The translations under genes and the position numbers were made by a program. This document shows, in pieces, positions 50,309-59,707 of a DNA stretch of 64,000 nucleotides. The first letter of the stretch is position 1; each line of letters starts with the position of its first letter. The DNA is from Kribbella voronezhensis (GTDB lineage: Bacteria; Actinomycetota; Actinomycetes; Propionibacteriales; Kribbellaceae): the NCBI RefSeq assembly GCF_004365175.1, contig NZ_SOCE01000001.1, positions 5,613,098-5,677,097 of the forward strand, read 5' to 3'. The notes under the pieces were generated by a model, which was not told the DNA's origin, ran no database searches, and saw only the letters and a program-made list of their open reading frames with translations.

Positions 50309-51538
50309 ATGGACGGACGCCGGACCACTGTGCGCGACATGCGGCGGTCCAACCGCTCGGTCATCCTCACCAGCATCTATCGCGAAGGCCCGCTGAGTCG
50401 CTTCGAACTCGGTCACCGGACGTCGCTGAGTGCCGCGAGTGTGAGCAATCTGGTCGGCGAACTGCTGGAAGAAGGTGTCGTCGAAGAGGCCGGTTCGGTC
50501 GAGTCCGACGGTGGCCGGCCGCGGGTGCTGCTCCGGGTCGCTCCGCGATTCGGGTACGTGGTCGGCGCCGAAGTGGGTGAGACGCGGGTCCGGGTCGAGC
50601 TGTTCGACCTCGCGATGAACGTGCTCTCGACAATGGTCTATCCGATCGAGACGCCGAAGCCGGAGCCTGCGCTGGCCGTGAAGCTCGTGCTGGCCGGGCT
50701 GGCGGAGGTGCTCCGCGAGGCGCGGGTCGCGCCGGATCGGGTGCTCGGCCTGGGCGTCGCCGTGGCCGGGATCGTCGAGGGTCCGGGTGACGCCGTAGTA
50801 CACGCTCAGACGCTTGGCTGGGATGCGGTTCCGTTCGGTGCCTTGCTTGCTGCCAAGACGGATATCCCGATCCAGGTGGACAACGGGGCCAACACGCTGG
50901 GGCAGGCCGAGATGTGGTTCGGGGCCGGGCGGGGTGCCACGGATGCCGTGGTGGCGCTGGTCGGATCCGGCATCGGCGCCGCGCTCGTCACGGGCGGCTC
51001 GAGTTACCGGGGTACTCGCAGCAGTGCCGGCGAGTGGGGCCACACGACGATCATGTACGGCGGTCGCCAGTGCCGATGTGGAGCACAGGGTTGCCTGGAG
51101 GCGTACGTCGGCGCCGAGGGAGTGCTCGAGCGTTTCCAGGCGGAGAACGGTGGTACCGCGGCGCCAGGTGCTGACGAGGAGGAGGCCTTCACCGCACTGC
51201 TCGACTCGGCCGGTACGTCGAAGGTCGCGGCGAAGGTCGTCGAGGACACCATCGGCTATCTGGGCGCGGGCTTCGCGAACTTGGTCAACCTCTTCAACCC
51301 GGAGCGCATCGTGCTCGGCGGCTGGGCGGGTCTGCTCCTGGGTGAGCGCTATCTCCCGCAACTGCGCGAGGCGGTCGGCAAGCACGCCCTCCGCCAGCCC
51401 TACGCCCAAGTCTCGATCGAACTCTGCTCCCTGGGCCGCGACGCCGTCGCCCTAGGAGCCGCCACCCTCCCCATCCTCCGCCTCCTGCGCGAAGGCGGCG
51501 TTCCCCCCACCCGAACCCTCGCCGCCCGAACCCACTAG
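50309..51538 (+). CDS. ROK-family transcriptional repressor
   Basis: A 409-residue regulator. The N-terminal MarR-like winged helix (NRSVILTSIYREGPLSRFEL, SLSAASVSNLVGELLEEGVV) is fused to an ROK sugar-kinase-like domain: VVALVGSGIGAALVTGGSSY, and the zinc motif GHTTIMYGG followed by CRCGAQGCLEAYVG. As in NagC/Mlc-type regulators, it probably senses a sugar or sugar phosphate. It lies between the LacI gene and a GH1 gene, so beta-glucoside control is likely. The start at 50309 gives the full helix-turn-helix; its ribosome site (AAGGGG) is rather distant. Confidence 0.88.
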   Translation: MDGRRTTVRDMRRSNRSVILTSIYREGPLSRFELGHRTSLSAASVSNLVGELLEEGVVEEAGSVESDGGRPRVLLRVAPRFGYVVGAEVGETRVRVELFDLAMNVLSTMVYPIETPKPEPALAVKLVLAGLAEVLREARVAPDRVLGLGVAVAGIVEGPGDAVVHAQTLGWDAVPFGALLAAKTDIPIQVDNGANTLGQAEMWFGAGRGATDAVVALVGSGIGAALVTGGSSYRGTRSSAGEWGHTTIMYGGRQCRCGAQGCLEAYVGAEGVLERFQAENGGTAAPGADEEEAFTALLDSAGTSKVAAKVVEDTIGYLGAGFANLVNLFNPERIVLGGWAGLLLGERYLPQLREAVGKHALRQPYAQVSIELCSLGRDAVALGAATLPILRLLREGGVPPTRTLAARTH

Positions 51539-51617
51539 CTCCACCCCGTCACCACCACCTCCACCTCCACACATCCGCCGCGCTCACCGGGCCCTCACGC
51601 TGCCCACCGCGTCCTCC

Positions 51618-51792
51618 GCACCCGCATACCGCCGCGTGCTCGGCGCCCGCATGTCGTCGAGTGCTCGGCACCCACATGCCGTCGCGTGTCGGCACCCACA
51701 TACCGTCGAGTGCTCGGCACCCACATACCGTCGAGTGCTCGGCACCCGCATGCCGTCGCGTGGCTCCGCACCCGCACGCTGCCGCGCCTGGC
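51618..51792 (+). repeat. 25-bp intergenic tandem repeat (seven units)
   Basis: Units beginning GCACCC(A/G)CAT at 51618, 51643, 51668, 51692, 51717, 51742 and 51768, 24-26 bases long. The fourth and fifth are identical. They lie in the 404-base gap between the ROK gene and the GH1 gene and do not encode a credible protein. Units contain the short palindrome CGAGTGCTCG. Confidence 0.85.
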
Positions 51793-51845
51793 GGGCGCCG
51801 TCTCTCGTGCTCTTGCAATCCTCACCGCGCTCGCCTGGTTGGTGT

Positions 51846-51857
51846 GGTTCCGGAACC
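51846..51857. promoter_or_regulatory. Perfect palindrome upstream of the second GH1 gene
   Basis: GGTTCCGGAACC is a perfect 12-base dyad with central CG, about 85 bases upstream of the GH1 ATG at 51943. It shares half-sites with the dyads in front of the LacI gene. It is a candidate LacI- or ROK-regulator operator; the rest of 51793-51942 holds no gene. Confidence 0.5.
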
Positions 51858-51942
51858 TGGTCGGGTGGGATGTCGGTACTGCGGTTCAGAACTTCAACTA
51901 TGCTTTGAAAAAACCCGCCTACTCACCCCTTGGGGGTCACCG

Positions 51943-53286
<1,344 letters not shown>

Positions 53287-53298
53287 GAGCCCCACAGG

Positions 53299-53332
53299 CC
53301 CCGCTTCCCCTTCTGTGCAAGGGGAAGCGGGG
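53299..53332 (+). terminator. Strong terminator of the second GH1 gene
   Basis: CCCCGCTTCCCCTT (53299-53312) and AAGGGGAAGCGGGG (53319-53332), a perfect 14-base stem with loop CTGTGC, twelve bases after the stop codon. Its core recurs at 53498-53534. Confidence 0.88.
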
Positions 53333-53497
53333 GAGTGTAGGCCGACTCTGCCGACTGGTGGGCGGGCTGCTCCTCAACGATCGCCCTGGACGCAGGCGAC
53401 CGCCCAGCCTTCCTTCAGACGATGGAAAGAGCCGGGGACGGCCCGGCTCGACCGATGGTGGGCGGAGCGGTCCGCTACGGTCGTTCTGCGCACGGCG

Positions 53498-53534
53498 CCG
53501 CCCGCTTCTCCTTCTGTGGAAGGGAAGCGGGCGG
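53498..53534. terminator. Second, near-identical terminator hairpin
   Basis: CCGCCCGCTTC and GAAGCGGGCGG pair across CTTCTGTGGAAGG-like loop sequence (one bulge), followed by TTTT on the plus strand. It shares the CCCGCTTC-CCTTCTGTG core with 53299-53332. It lies 14 bases after the GH16 stop on the opposite strand, so it probably ends that gene. The 165 bases between the two hairpins hold no gene I can support. Confidence 0.7.
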
Positions 53535-53548
53535 TTTTGGGGTGTGGG

Positions 53549-54817
53549 TCAGATGGTCCACTTCTGGGCAGCGGTGCCGTTGCAGGTCCAGATTTGGAGG
53601 CGGTTGCCGTTGGTGGCGTTGGCGGAGGGGATGTCGACGCACTTGTTGGCCTGTGGGTTCACCAGGTCGTGTGCGGATGAGTAGGTGAATTGCTGAGCGG
53701 GGTTGCCGCTGCAGGTGGCTATCTGGAGCTTGGTGCCGTCGGCGGTTCCGCCGCCGGCGACGTCCAGGCACTTGCCGAGGGCCCGGATCGTGCCGTCACC
53801 CGGACGGGTCCACTGCTGTGCGGCGGTGCCGTTGCAGTCGTAGAGCTGGACCGCAGTGCCGTCGGCCGGGTTCGCGCCGGCCACGTCCATGCACTTGCCG
53901 AGGGCCGAGATCTGGCCGCCGCCGCTACCGCCGCCGCTCAGGCTCGAGACACGGACGTAGTCGACGGTCATGGTCTGGGGCATCACCGTGCTGCCGTCCG
54001 GGTCGCCCGGCCAGCCGCCGCCGACAGCCACGTTCATGATCATGAAGAACGGGTGGTTGTAGACCCAGGTCTTGCCGCCGAGGTCGGCCGGCGTGCGCTG
54101 CTGGTACTGGATGCCGTCGACGTACCAGATGATCGAGTTCGGCGACCAGTCGATGGTGAAGGTGTGGAAGCCGTCGGCGAACTTCTGGCCGTTGGGCAGG
54201 CTGTACGGTGCGCCGATACCGCCGGCGCCGGAGTAGCCCGGTCCGTGGATGGTGCCGTGCACGGTGCTCGGCTCCTTGCCGATGTTCTCCATGATGTCGA
54301 TCTCGCCCTGGTTCGGCCAGCCGGCACCACCGTCGCCGAGCATCCAGAAGGCCGGCCAGAGACCTTGTCCGCGCGGCAGCTTCATCCGCGCCTCGAAGCG
54401 ACCGTACTGCTGGGTGAAGGTGGCGGCGGTGAGCAGCCGGGCCGAGGTGTACTCACACGTGCCGTACCAGCAGCTGTGGCCACCGGACTCGCGGCGGGCG
54501 GTGATCACCAGGTTCCCGCTGCCGTCGAGAGCGGAGTTGCTGGTGCTGTTGGTGTAGTACTCGCGCTCGTTGTTACCCCAGCCGGAGCCACCGATGTCGT
54601 ACCGCCACTTGCTGGCGTTAGGTGCCTGGCCGGCCGGGCCGTCGAAGGTGTCCTCCCAGATCGTCGGGCCGACGGCGGCTGCTGACATCGGCGCCGCCGC
54701 TGCCCCGGCCGCCGTGGTACCTGCGGTGGCGGGGGCTTGCAGGAAGGCGGTGCCGAGCAGGGCCGCACCGGCGGCGACCATCAGGGTGGAACGGAACCGG
54801 GGACGCTGAAATCTCAT
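53549..54817 (-). CDS. Secreted GH16 endo-beta-1,3-glucanase (laminarinase) with ricin-type lectin domain
   Basis: A 422-residue secreted enzyme. The signal peptide is about 1-33. The GH16 domain (about 50-290) has WEDTFDG, NNEREYYTN, the catalytic GEIDIMENIG with Glu172, Asp174 and Glu177, and GQGLWPAFWML. A Gly/Ser linker leads to a ricin B (CBM13) beta-trefoil (about 300-422) with repeats such as GKCMDVAGANPADGTAVQLY. Bacterial GH16 proteins with this insert-free EIDIME motif cleave beta-1,3-glucan. It is divergent from the GH30 gene, with a LacI-type operator between them. Confidence 0.93.
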   Translation of the reverse strand: MRFQRPRFRSTLMVAAGAALLGTAFLQAPATAGTTAAGAAAAPMSAAAVGPTIWEDTFDGPAGQAPNASKWRYDIGGSGWGNNEREYYTNSTSNSALDGSGNLVITARRESGGHSCWYGTCEYTSARLLTAATFTQQYGRFEARMKLPRGQGLWPAFWMLGDGGAGWPNQGEIDIMENIGKEPSTVHGTIHGPGYSGAGGIGAPYSLPNGQKFADGFHTFTIDWSPNSIIWYVDGIQYQQRTPADLGGKTWVYNHPFFMIMNVAVGGGWPGDPDGSTVMPQTMTVDYVRVSSLSGGGSGGGQISALGKCMDVAGANPADGTAVQLYDCNGTAAQQWTRPGDGTIRALGKCLDVAGGGTADGTKLQIATCSGNPAQQFTYSSAHDLVNPQANKCVDIPSANATNGNRLQIWTCNGTAAQKWTI

Positions 54818-54921
54818 GCGTGCCTCATTTCTCGCGCGGCCGGATCATGCTCCTGGTCCAGCCGTTGGGGGCGGGGGGCGGACTGTTGCGAGACAGGGAA
54901 TCGCTGGGAGGCAGCCTGCTG

Positions 54922-54935
54922 TGAGAACGCTCCCA
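54922..54935. promoter_or_regulatory. LacI/CebR-type operator between GH16 and GH30 genes
   Basis: TGAGAACGCTCCCA, with a central CG, matches the site at 48853-48866 at 11 of 14 positions and the CebR-type consensus closely. On the minus strand a TTGACG box lies immediately upstream, so binding here would block a GH16 promoter. It is 105 bases from the GH16 start and 173 from the GH30 start. Confidence 0.6.
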
Positions 54936-55107
54936 CGTCAAGACCACATATAAATATAAGTCGTGAAAAAAGTGGTACCACGCCGTTGACACCGACATGT
55001 ACCGATGGTTACCTCGTGCTGACCACCTGTTGCGGCGCGGGCAGACGCCGGTACCCGGGGGTCCCATCCGCCCTGTGAAAGCCCTTGAGCAAAAGGGAGA
55101 TTCCGCC

Positions 55108-57012
55108 ATGCGCCCCCACGGGATCCAACGACGCGGCCGTCGCCGCAGACGCGTACTTCCTGCCCTCGCCGGCCTCGCGGCCCTGTGCCTGGCCGCCACC
55201 GGCCTGAGCGTCACCAATCCACAGCCCGCGCACGCCGCCGGCGAGCAGGTGAACATCTGGCTGACCACCACGAACGACTCGGCCGGCCAGAACGTCACCC
55301 GCGGCCTGCAACAGCAGGCCCCGGTCACCTTCGGCCCGGCCGGCGGCACCGCCAACCAGACGATCACGGTCAACGAGAACACGACGTACCAGTCGTTCGA
55401 GGGTGGCGGCGCGTCGTTCGCCGACAGTTCGGCGTGGCTGCTGAACAGCAGCAACACGATCTCGGCCGCGACCCGCGACCAGGTGATGAAGGACCTGTTC
55501 GACCCCGTGAACGGGATCGGTCTGGCCTTCATCCGGAACCCGATGGGTGCCTCGGACCTGGCCCGGTTCAACTACTCCTTCGACGACACCTGCTGCGACC
55601 TGAACGACTTCAGCATCAACCACGACCTGGCCGACGTGGTCCCGCTGACCAAGCAGGCCAGGCAACTCAACCCCGCGGTCAAGGTGATGGGCTCGCCGTG
55701 GAGCGCTCCGGCCTGGATGAAGGACAACAACGACTTCGTCCACCGCGGCTGGCTGAAGGCGGAGTACTACCCGATGTACGCGCAGTACTTCGTGAAGTAC
55801 CTGCAGCAGAACGAGGCCCAGGGCAACCACATCGACTACGTCTCGGTGCAGAACGAGCCGACGTGCTGCGGCAGCGACAGCACCGGCTACGCGTCGATGA
55901 ACTGGAACGGCGCCGGCCTGCTGAACTTCACCAAGAACCACCTGTTCCCGGCCCTGCACGCCGCCGGACTCAGCACCAAGGTGCTGATCCTCGACTACAA
56001 CTGGGGCAACTACAACGACCTCGGTTCGGTCCCGATCGCCGACGCCGGACTGCGCGCCGACCCGAACTTCGGCGGGATCGCCTGGCACGGGTACGGCGGT
56101 GACGTGAACCTGCAGACCCAGGTCCACAACCAGTACCCCGGCGTCAATGCCTACATGACCGAGCACTCGGGCGGCACCTGGATCCCGAACCAACAGGTCG
56201 AGGACATGAACAACCTCATCGACTACACCCGCAACTACGACAAGTCGTGGGTGAAGTGGGGCATCGCCCTGGACGAGGCCCACCTGCCGTACGTCGGCTC
56301 CGGCTGCAACGTGTGCACCGGGCTCGTCACCGTGCACCGCAACGACGGCCAGCGCGGCCAGGTCACCAAGACCGTCGAGTACTACACGATGGGCCACCTG
56401 ACCAAGTTCGTGAAGCCGGGGGCGCTGCGGATCGACTCGACCGCCAACGCCTCGGTCAAGAACGTCGCCTGGAAGAACCCTGACGGCTCCAAGTCGCTGA
56501 TCGCCTTCAACACCACCGGCGGCAGCCAGTCGGTGCGAGTGAACTGGGGCAGCCAGTCCTTCGTCTACACGCTTCCCACCAAGACCTCGGCGACCTTCAC
56601 CTGGTCCGGGACTCAGAGCGGTGGCGGCGGTGGCACCACCGGCCAGATCACCGGCCTGGCCGGCAAATGTATCGACGTGGCCGGTGCCAACTCGGCCGAC
56701 GGTACTGCGGTTCAGCTCTACGACTGCAACGGGACTGCCGCACAGCAGTGGAGCCGTCCGGGCGACGGCACGATCCGTGCCCTCGGCAAGTGTCTCGACG
56801 TCGCGGCCGGCTCGACCGCCGACGGCGCGGTGACGCAGCTCTACACCTGCAATGGCAGCGGTGCCCAGCAATGGACCTATACGAGTGGGAAAGATCTAGT
56901 GAATCCACAAGCGAACAAGTGTCTCGATGTCACCGGCAACAATTCCGCGAACGGCACCCGGCTGCAGATCTGGACCTGCACCGGCGCCGCGAACCAGAAG
57001 TGGAACGCCTGA
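55108..57012 (+). CDS. Secreted GH30 glucanase (endo-beta-1,6-glucanase/glucosylceramidase-like) with ricin-type lectin domain
   Basis: A 634-residue secreted enzyme. The signal peptide (1-43) has a very basic start (RRGRRRRR). The GH30 barrel begins YQSFEGGGASFADSSAW; acid/base Glu250 is in VSVQNEPTC, and nucleophile Glu352 in MTEHSGG. GSPWSAPAWMK is a family block. A C-terminal beta domain is followed by a Gly linker and a CBM13 trefoil (about 512-634, GKCIDVAGANSADGTAVQLY). GH30 members related to this sequence act on beta-1,6-glucan or beta-glucosides; which cannot be settled by eye. AAGGGAGA precedes the ATG. Its stop overlaps the next start (TGATG). Confidence 0.9.
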   Translation: MRPHGIQRRGRRRRRVLPALAGLAALCLAATGLSVTNPQPAHAAGEQVNIWLTTTNDSAGQNVTRGLQQQAPVTFGPAGGTANQTITVNENTTYQSFEGGGASFADSSAWLLNSSNTISAATRDQVMKDLFDPVNGIGLAFIRNPMGASDLARFNYSFDDTCCDLNDFSINHDLADVVPLTKQARQLNPAVKVMGSPWSAPAWMKDNNDFVHRGWLKAEYYPMYAQYFVKYLQQNEAQGNHIDYVSVQNEPTCCGSDSTGYASMNWNGAGLLNFTKNHLFPALHAAGLSTKVLILDYNWGNYNDLGSVPIADAGLRADPNFGGIAWHGYGGDVNLQTQVHNQYPGVNAYMTEHSGGTWIPNQQVEDMNNLIDYTRNYDKSWVKWGIALDEAHLPYVGSGCNVCTGLVTVHRNDGQRGQVTKTVEYYTMGHLTKFVKPGALRIDSTANASVKNVAWKNPDGSKSLIAFNTTGGSQSVRVNWGSQSFVYTLPTKTSATFTWSGTQSGGGGGTTGQITGLAGKCIDVAGANSADGTAVQLYDCNGTAAQQWSRPGDGTIRALGKCLDVAAGSTADGAVTQLYTCNGSGAQQWTYTSGKDLVNPQANKCLDVTGNNSANGTRLQIWTCTGAANQKWNA

Positions 57013-58394
57013 TGCGCCGGCTGCTGGCCGCGGGAGCGGTCATCGCCGTCGGCGCGGGAATGCTGATCTCCTCGGCACCGGCTCAAGCCGCCGAGGCGAG
57101 TGGAATCATAACCGGGCTGGCCGGCAAGTGTCTTGACGTCGCCGGTGCGAACTCGGCTGACGGTACGACCGTGCAGCTCTACGACTGCAACGGCACCGCC
57201 GCGCAGAACTGGACGCGGAGCAGCGACGGCACGATCAAGGCGCTCGGCAAATGCCTCGACGTGAGTGCCGGCTCTGTCGCCAACGGCGCGAAGGTTCAGC
57301 TGTGGACCTGCAACGGCAGTGGCGCACAGCAGTGGAACTACACCTCCGCAAAGGATCTGGTGAACCCGCAGGCGAACAAGTGCCTCGATGTCACCGGCAA
57401 CAACTCCGCCAACGCCACACCGGTACAGCTGTGGACCTGCGGTGGGACCGCCAACCAGAAGTGGAACGCGCCGGCTCTGCCGGACGGACCGCCGCCGACC
57501 GGCGGCGCGGGAATGGGAGCGGCTCCCTACCTGTACCAGGGGTGGGGCAGCCCGCCCAGCCCGGCGACGGTGATGAACGCGACCGGCGTCAAGTGGTTCA
57601 CGATGGCGTTCATCCTCTCCAACGGGTACTGCAACCCGATGTGGGACGGCAACCGGGCACTCACCGGTGGCGTCGATCAGGCAGCGCTCACCACGATCCG
57701 GGCGAACGGCGGTGACGCGGTCGTCTCCTTCGGCGGCTGGTCCGGCGCCAAACTCGGTGAGCACTGCAACAGCGCCGGCGAGCTCGCGGCGGCGTACCAG
57801 AAGGTGATCAACGCGCTGTCGCTGAAGGCGATCGACATCGACATCGAGGACACCGAGTTCAGCAACGCGACCGTTCGGCAGCGCGTGATCGATGCGCTGA
57901 AGATCGTCGAGAACAACAACCCGGGGATCACCACCTATGTCACTTTCGGAACCACCACCAGTGGTCCGGACGGGACTGGCCAGGATCTGATCCGGCGCGG
58001 TGCGGCGTCCGGGCTGGCGCTGGACGGCTGGGTGATCATGCCGTTCGACTTCGGCGGCGGTTCGACGAACATGGGGTCGCTGACGATCCAGGCGGCGAAC
58101 GGGTTGAAGAACCAGGTCAAGAGTGCGTACGGCTACACCGACGACCAAGCATTCCGGCACATCGGGATCTCCTCGATGAACGGGATCACCGATGTGGCCG
58201 GCGAGCGGGTCAACCTGTCGGACTTCCAGCAGATGCTGACCTACGCCAACACCAACCACCTGGCCAGGTTCACCTTCTGGTCGGTGAACCGGGACCGCCC
58301 CTGCGGTTCCAGCGGTGGCGGCGACGACACCTGCAGCCAGATCCCGCAGCAGAACTGGGACTTCACCAAGGTCATCGCCCAGTTCCGCCCATGA
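57012..58394 (+). CDS. Secreted GH18 chitinase with N-terminal ricin-type lectin domain
   Basis: A 460-residue secreted protein. The signal peptide (1-26, ending AQA) is followed by a CBM13 trefoil (about 30-155) nearly identical in several blocks to those of the two preceding genes, then a Pro/Gly linker and a GH18 barrel (about 170-460). The barrel has VVSFGGWSGAKLG as the SxGG strand and the catalytic motif IDIDIEDTEF, where Glu is the proton donor. MAFILSNGYCNPMWDG resembles actinobacterial chitinase-C-like GH18 proteins. It is translationally coupled to the GH30 gene, so chitinase and beta-glucanase are made together. Confidence 0.9.
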   Translation: MRRLLAAGAVIAVGAGMLISSAPAQAAEASGIITGLAGKCLDVAGANSADGTTVQLYDCNGTAAQNWTRSSDGTIKALGKCLDVSAGSVANGAKVQLWTCNGSGAQQWNYTSAKDLVNPQANKCLDVTGNNSANATPVQLWTCGGTANQKWNAPALPDGPPPTGGAGMGAAPYLYQGWGSPPSPATVMNATGVKWFTMAFILSNGYCNPMWDGNRALTGGVDQAALTTIRANGGDAVVSFGGWSGAKLGEHCNSAGELAAAYQKVINALSLKAIDIDIEDTEFSNATVRQRVIDALKIVENNNPGITTYVTFGTTTSGPDGTGQDLIRRGAASGLALDGWVIMPFDFGGGSTNMGSLTIQAANGLKNQVKSAYGYTDDQAFRHIGISSMNGITDVAGERVNLSDFQQMLTYANTNHLARFTFWSVNRDRPCGSSGGGDDTCSQIPQQNWDFTKVIAQFRP

Positions 58395-58434
58395 GCTGAG
58401 CTGTTCGGGTGTCCACCCGAGGACACCAGCAGAG

Positions 58435-58465
58435 CGACCACGCCCGCGCCCCCGGGTGGTGGTCG
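58435..58465 (+). terminator. Terminator of the GH30-chitinase operon
   Basis: CGACCAC (58435-58441)/GTGGTCG (58459-58465), followed by TTTCT. A smaller perfect hairpin GGTGTCC/GGACACC (58408-58427) precedes it, just after the chitinase stop. Confidence 0.7.
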
Positions 58466-58488
58466 TTTCTGCGTTTCCGAGGGTGGTG

Positions 58489-58520
58489 TTGACTCTCCGG
58501 TTGCCGGAGGGTGGAAGCTT
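58489..58520 (+). promoter_or_regulatory. MerR-type promoter with operator dyad
   Basis: TTGACT (58489-58494) is followed by the dyad CTCCGG-TTG-CCGGAG (58495-58509) and a -10-like GAAGCT or AAGCTT after a long 19-20 base spacer. A dyad inside an overlong spacer is the hallmark of MerR-controlled promoters. The start codon follows within about 10 bases, suggesting a nearly leaderless message and autoregulation. Confidence 0.65.
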
Positions 58521-58525
58521 TGGGC

Positions 58526-59347
58526 ATGACCGCGTCGGTGACTATTGGTGAGTTCTCCCGGCTCACCCATCTCAGTGTCAAGACCTTGCATCACTACCAC
58601 GAGATCGGGCTGCTGGCGCCGGCTCGGGTCGACCCCTCGTCGGGGTACCGGCGTTACGACACCTCGCAGGTCGATGTCGCGCAACTGATCCGGCGGCTGC
58701 GCGACCTGCAGATGCCGCTCGCCCAGGTGCGCGAGGTCGTCGAGGCGCCCGATGTCGCCACCCGGGACAAGACCTTGCGCCACCACCTGGACCAGATGGA
58801 GCGCGAGCTGGTCCAGACCCGGGAGGTCGTCGCCTCGCTCCGGTCGATGCTGACCCTGCCGGTGACCGAGTTGTCCGTCGAGTACCGCTTCATGCCGGCG
58901 TTTCGTGCGTACGGCGTGCGCGGTCACCTCGAGCGGACCGCGATGGATCCCTGGTTCGAGATGACGTTCGGCCGGCTCGGTGAGCTGGCGGCGAGCCGGC
59001 AGATCGCGGCCACCAGCGGAGCGACGTACAGCAATGAGTTCTTCACCGAGGATGCCGGTGAGGTGGTCGCGTTCCTCCCGGTCGCGCCCGATCAGGAGCC
59101 GGCCGACGGCGTCGAGCTGATCGACCTGCCCGCCGGGTACTTCGCGATCGCACGCCATGACGGGCCGTTCACCGACTTCGACCGGACCTACGGCGCCCTC
59201 GGCAGCCACGTCGCGGAGTACTGCCAAGTCGCGGACGGGCCGATCCGCGAGCTCTATCTGGTCAGCCCGGGCGAGACCGACGACCCGGCCGACTTCCGTA
59301 CCGAGGTCTGCTGGCCGATCCAGCAGCTCCCAACCCTGAAAGGCTGA
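58526..59347 (+). CDS. MerR-family regulator with GyrI-like effector-binding domain
   Basis: A 273-residue regulator. The MerR winged helix is at 5-75 (TIGEFSRLTHLSVKTLHHYH, GLLAPARVDPSSGYRRY). A dimerisation coiled coil is at about 80-115 (RHHLDQMERELVQTREVVAS). The GyrI/Rob-like ligand-binding domain is at about 120-273 (VEYRFMPAFRAYGVRGHLE, YFAIARHDGPFTDFDRTYGA). Such proteins usually sense hydrophobic drugs or cations. The ATG at 58526 fits the leaderless promoter; a GTG at 58511 is an alternative. The VOC gene begins six bases after its stop, so the pair is co-transcribed. Confidence 0.9.
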   Translation: MTASVTIGEFSRLTHLSVKTLHHYHEIGLLAPARVDPSSGYRRYDTSQVDVAQLIRRLRDLQMPLAQVREVVEAPDVATRDKTLRHHLDQMERELVQTREVVASLRSMLTLPVTELSVEYRFMPAFRAYGVRGHLERTAMDPWFEMTFGRLGELAASRQIAATSGATYSNEFFTEDAGEVVAFLPVAPDQEPADGVELIDLPAGYFAIARHDGPFTDFDRTYGALGSHVAEYCQVADGPIRELYLVSPGETDDPADFRTEVCWPIQQLPTLKG

Positions 59348-59353
59348 ATCACC

Positions 59354-59704
59354 ATGCCCATCACCCTCGAACACGTCACCTTCGACTGCACCGACGCGGC
59401 CGCGCTGGCCGGATTCTGGGCCCAGGTCCTCGAATCCAGCGTCGATGACGGGGCGAACGAGTTCTTCGCGACCGTGGACAAGGAGGCCGACGGACCGGCC
59501 CTGATGTTCATCCAGGTGCCGGAGGAGCGGGCCGGTAAGAACCGGCTGCACATCGACTTCGCGAGCACCGACTGGGCCGCCCAGGTCGACCGCATCGTCG
59601 GGCTCGGCGCCAAGCGGGTCGGCGAGTACGACGAGTACGGCGCCCACTGGGTCACCCTCGCCGACCCCGAAGGCAACCTCTTCGATCTCGCCGAGGTCCG
59701 CTGA
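59354..59704 (+). CDS. VOC-family (glyoxalase/bleomycin-resistance fold) protein
   Basis: A 116-residue single-domain VOC protein: HVTFDCTDAAALAGFWAQVL is the first beta-alpha-beta module, NRLHIDFASTDWAAQVDRIV the second, and LADPEGNLFDLAEV the C-terminal metal-side strand. These proteins act as dioxygenases, isomerases or drug-binding resistance proteins. Coupling to a GyrI-like MerR regulator suggests a response to a small toxic molecule; that is inference. Confidence 0.85.
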   Translation: MPITLEHVTFDCTDAAALAGFWAQVLESSVDDGANEFFATVDKEADGPALMFIQVPEERAGKNRLHIDFASTDWAAQVDRIVGLGAKRVGEYDEYGAHWVTLADPEGNLFDLAEVR

Positions 59705-59707
59705 CGG

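Noticed and set aside
51618..51792. Possible CRISPR array
   Set aside because: Units are contiguous with no unique spacers and there are no cas genes; it is a simple tandem repeat.
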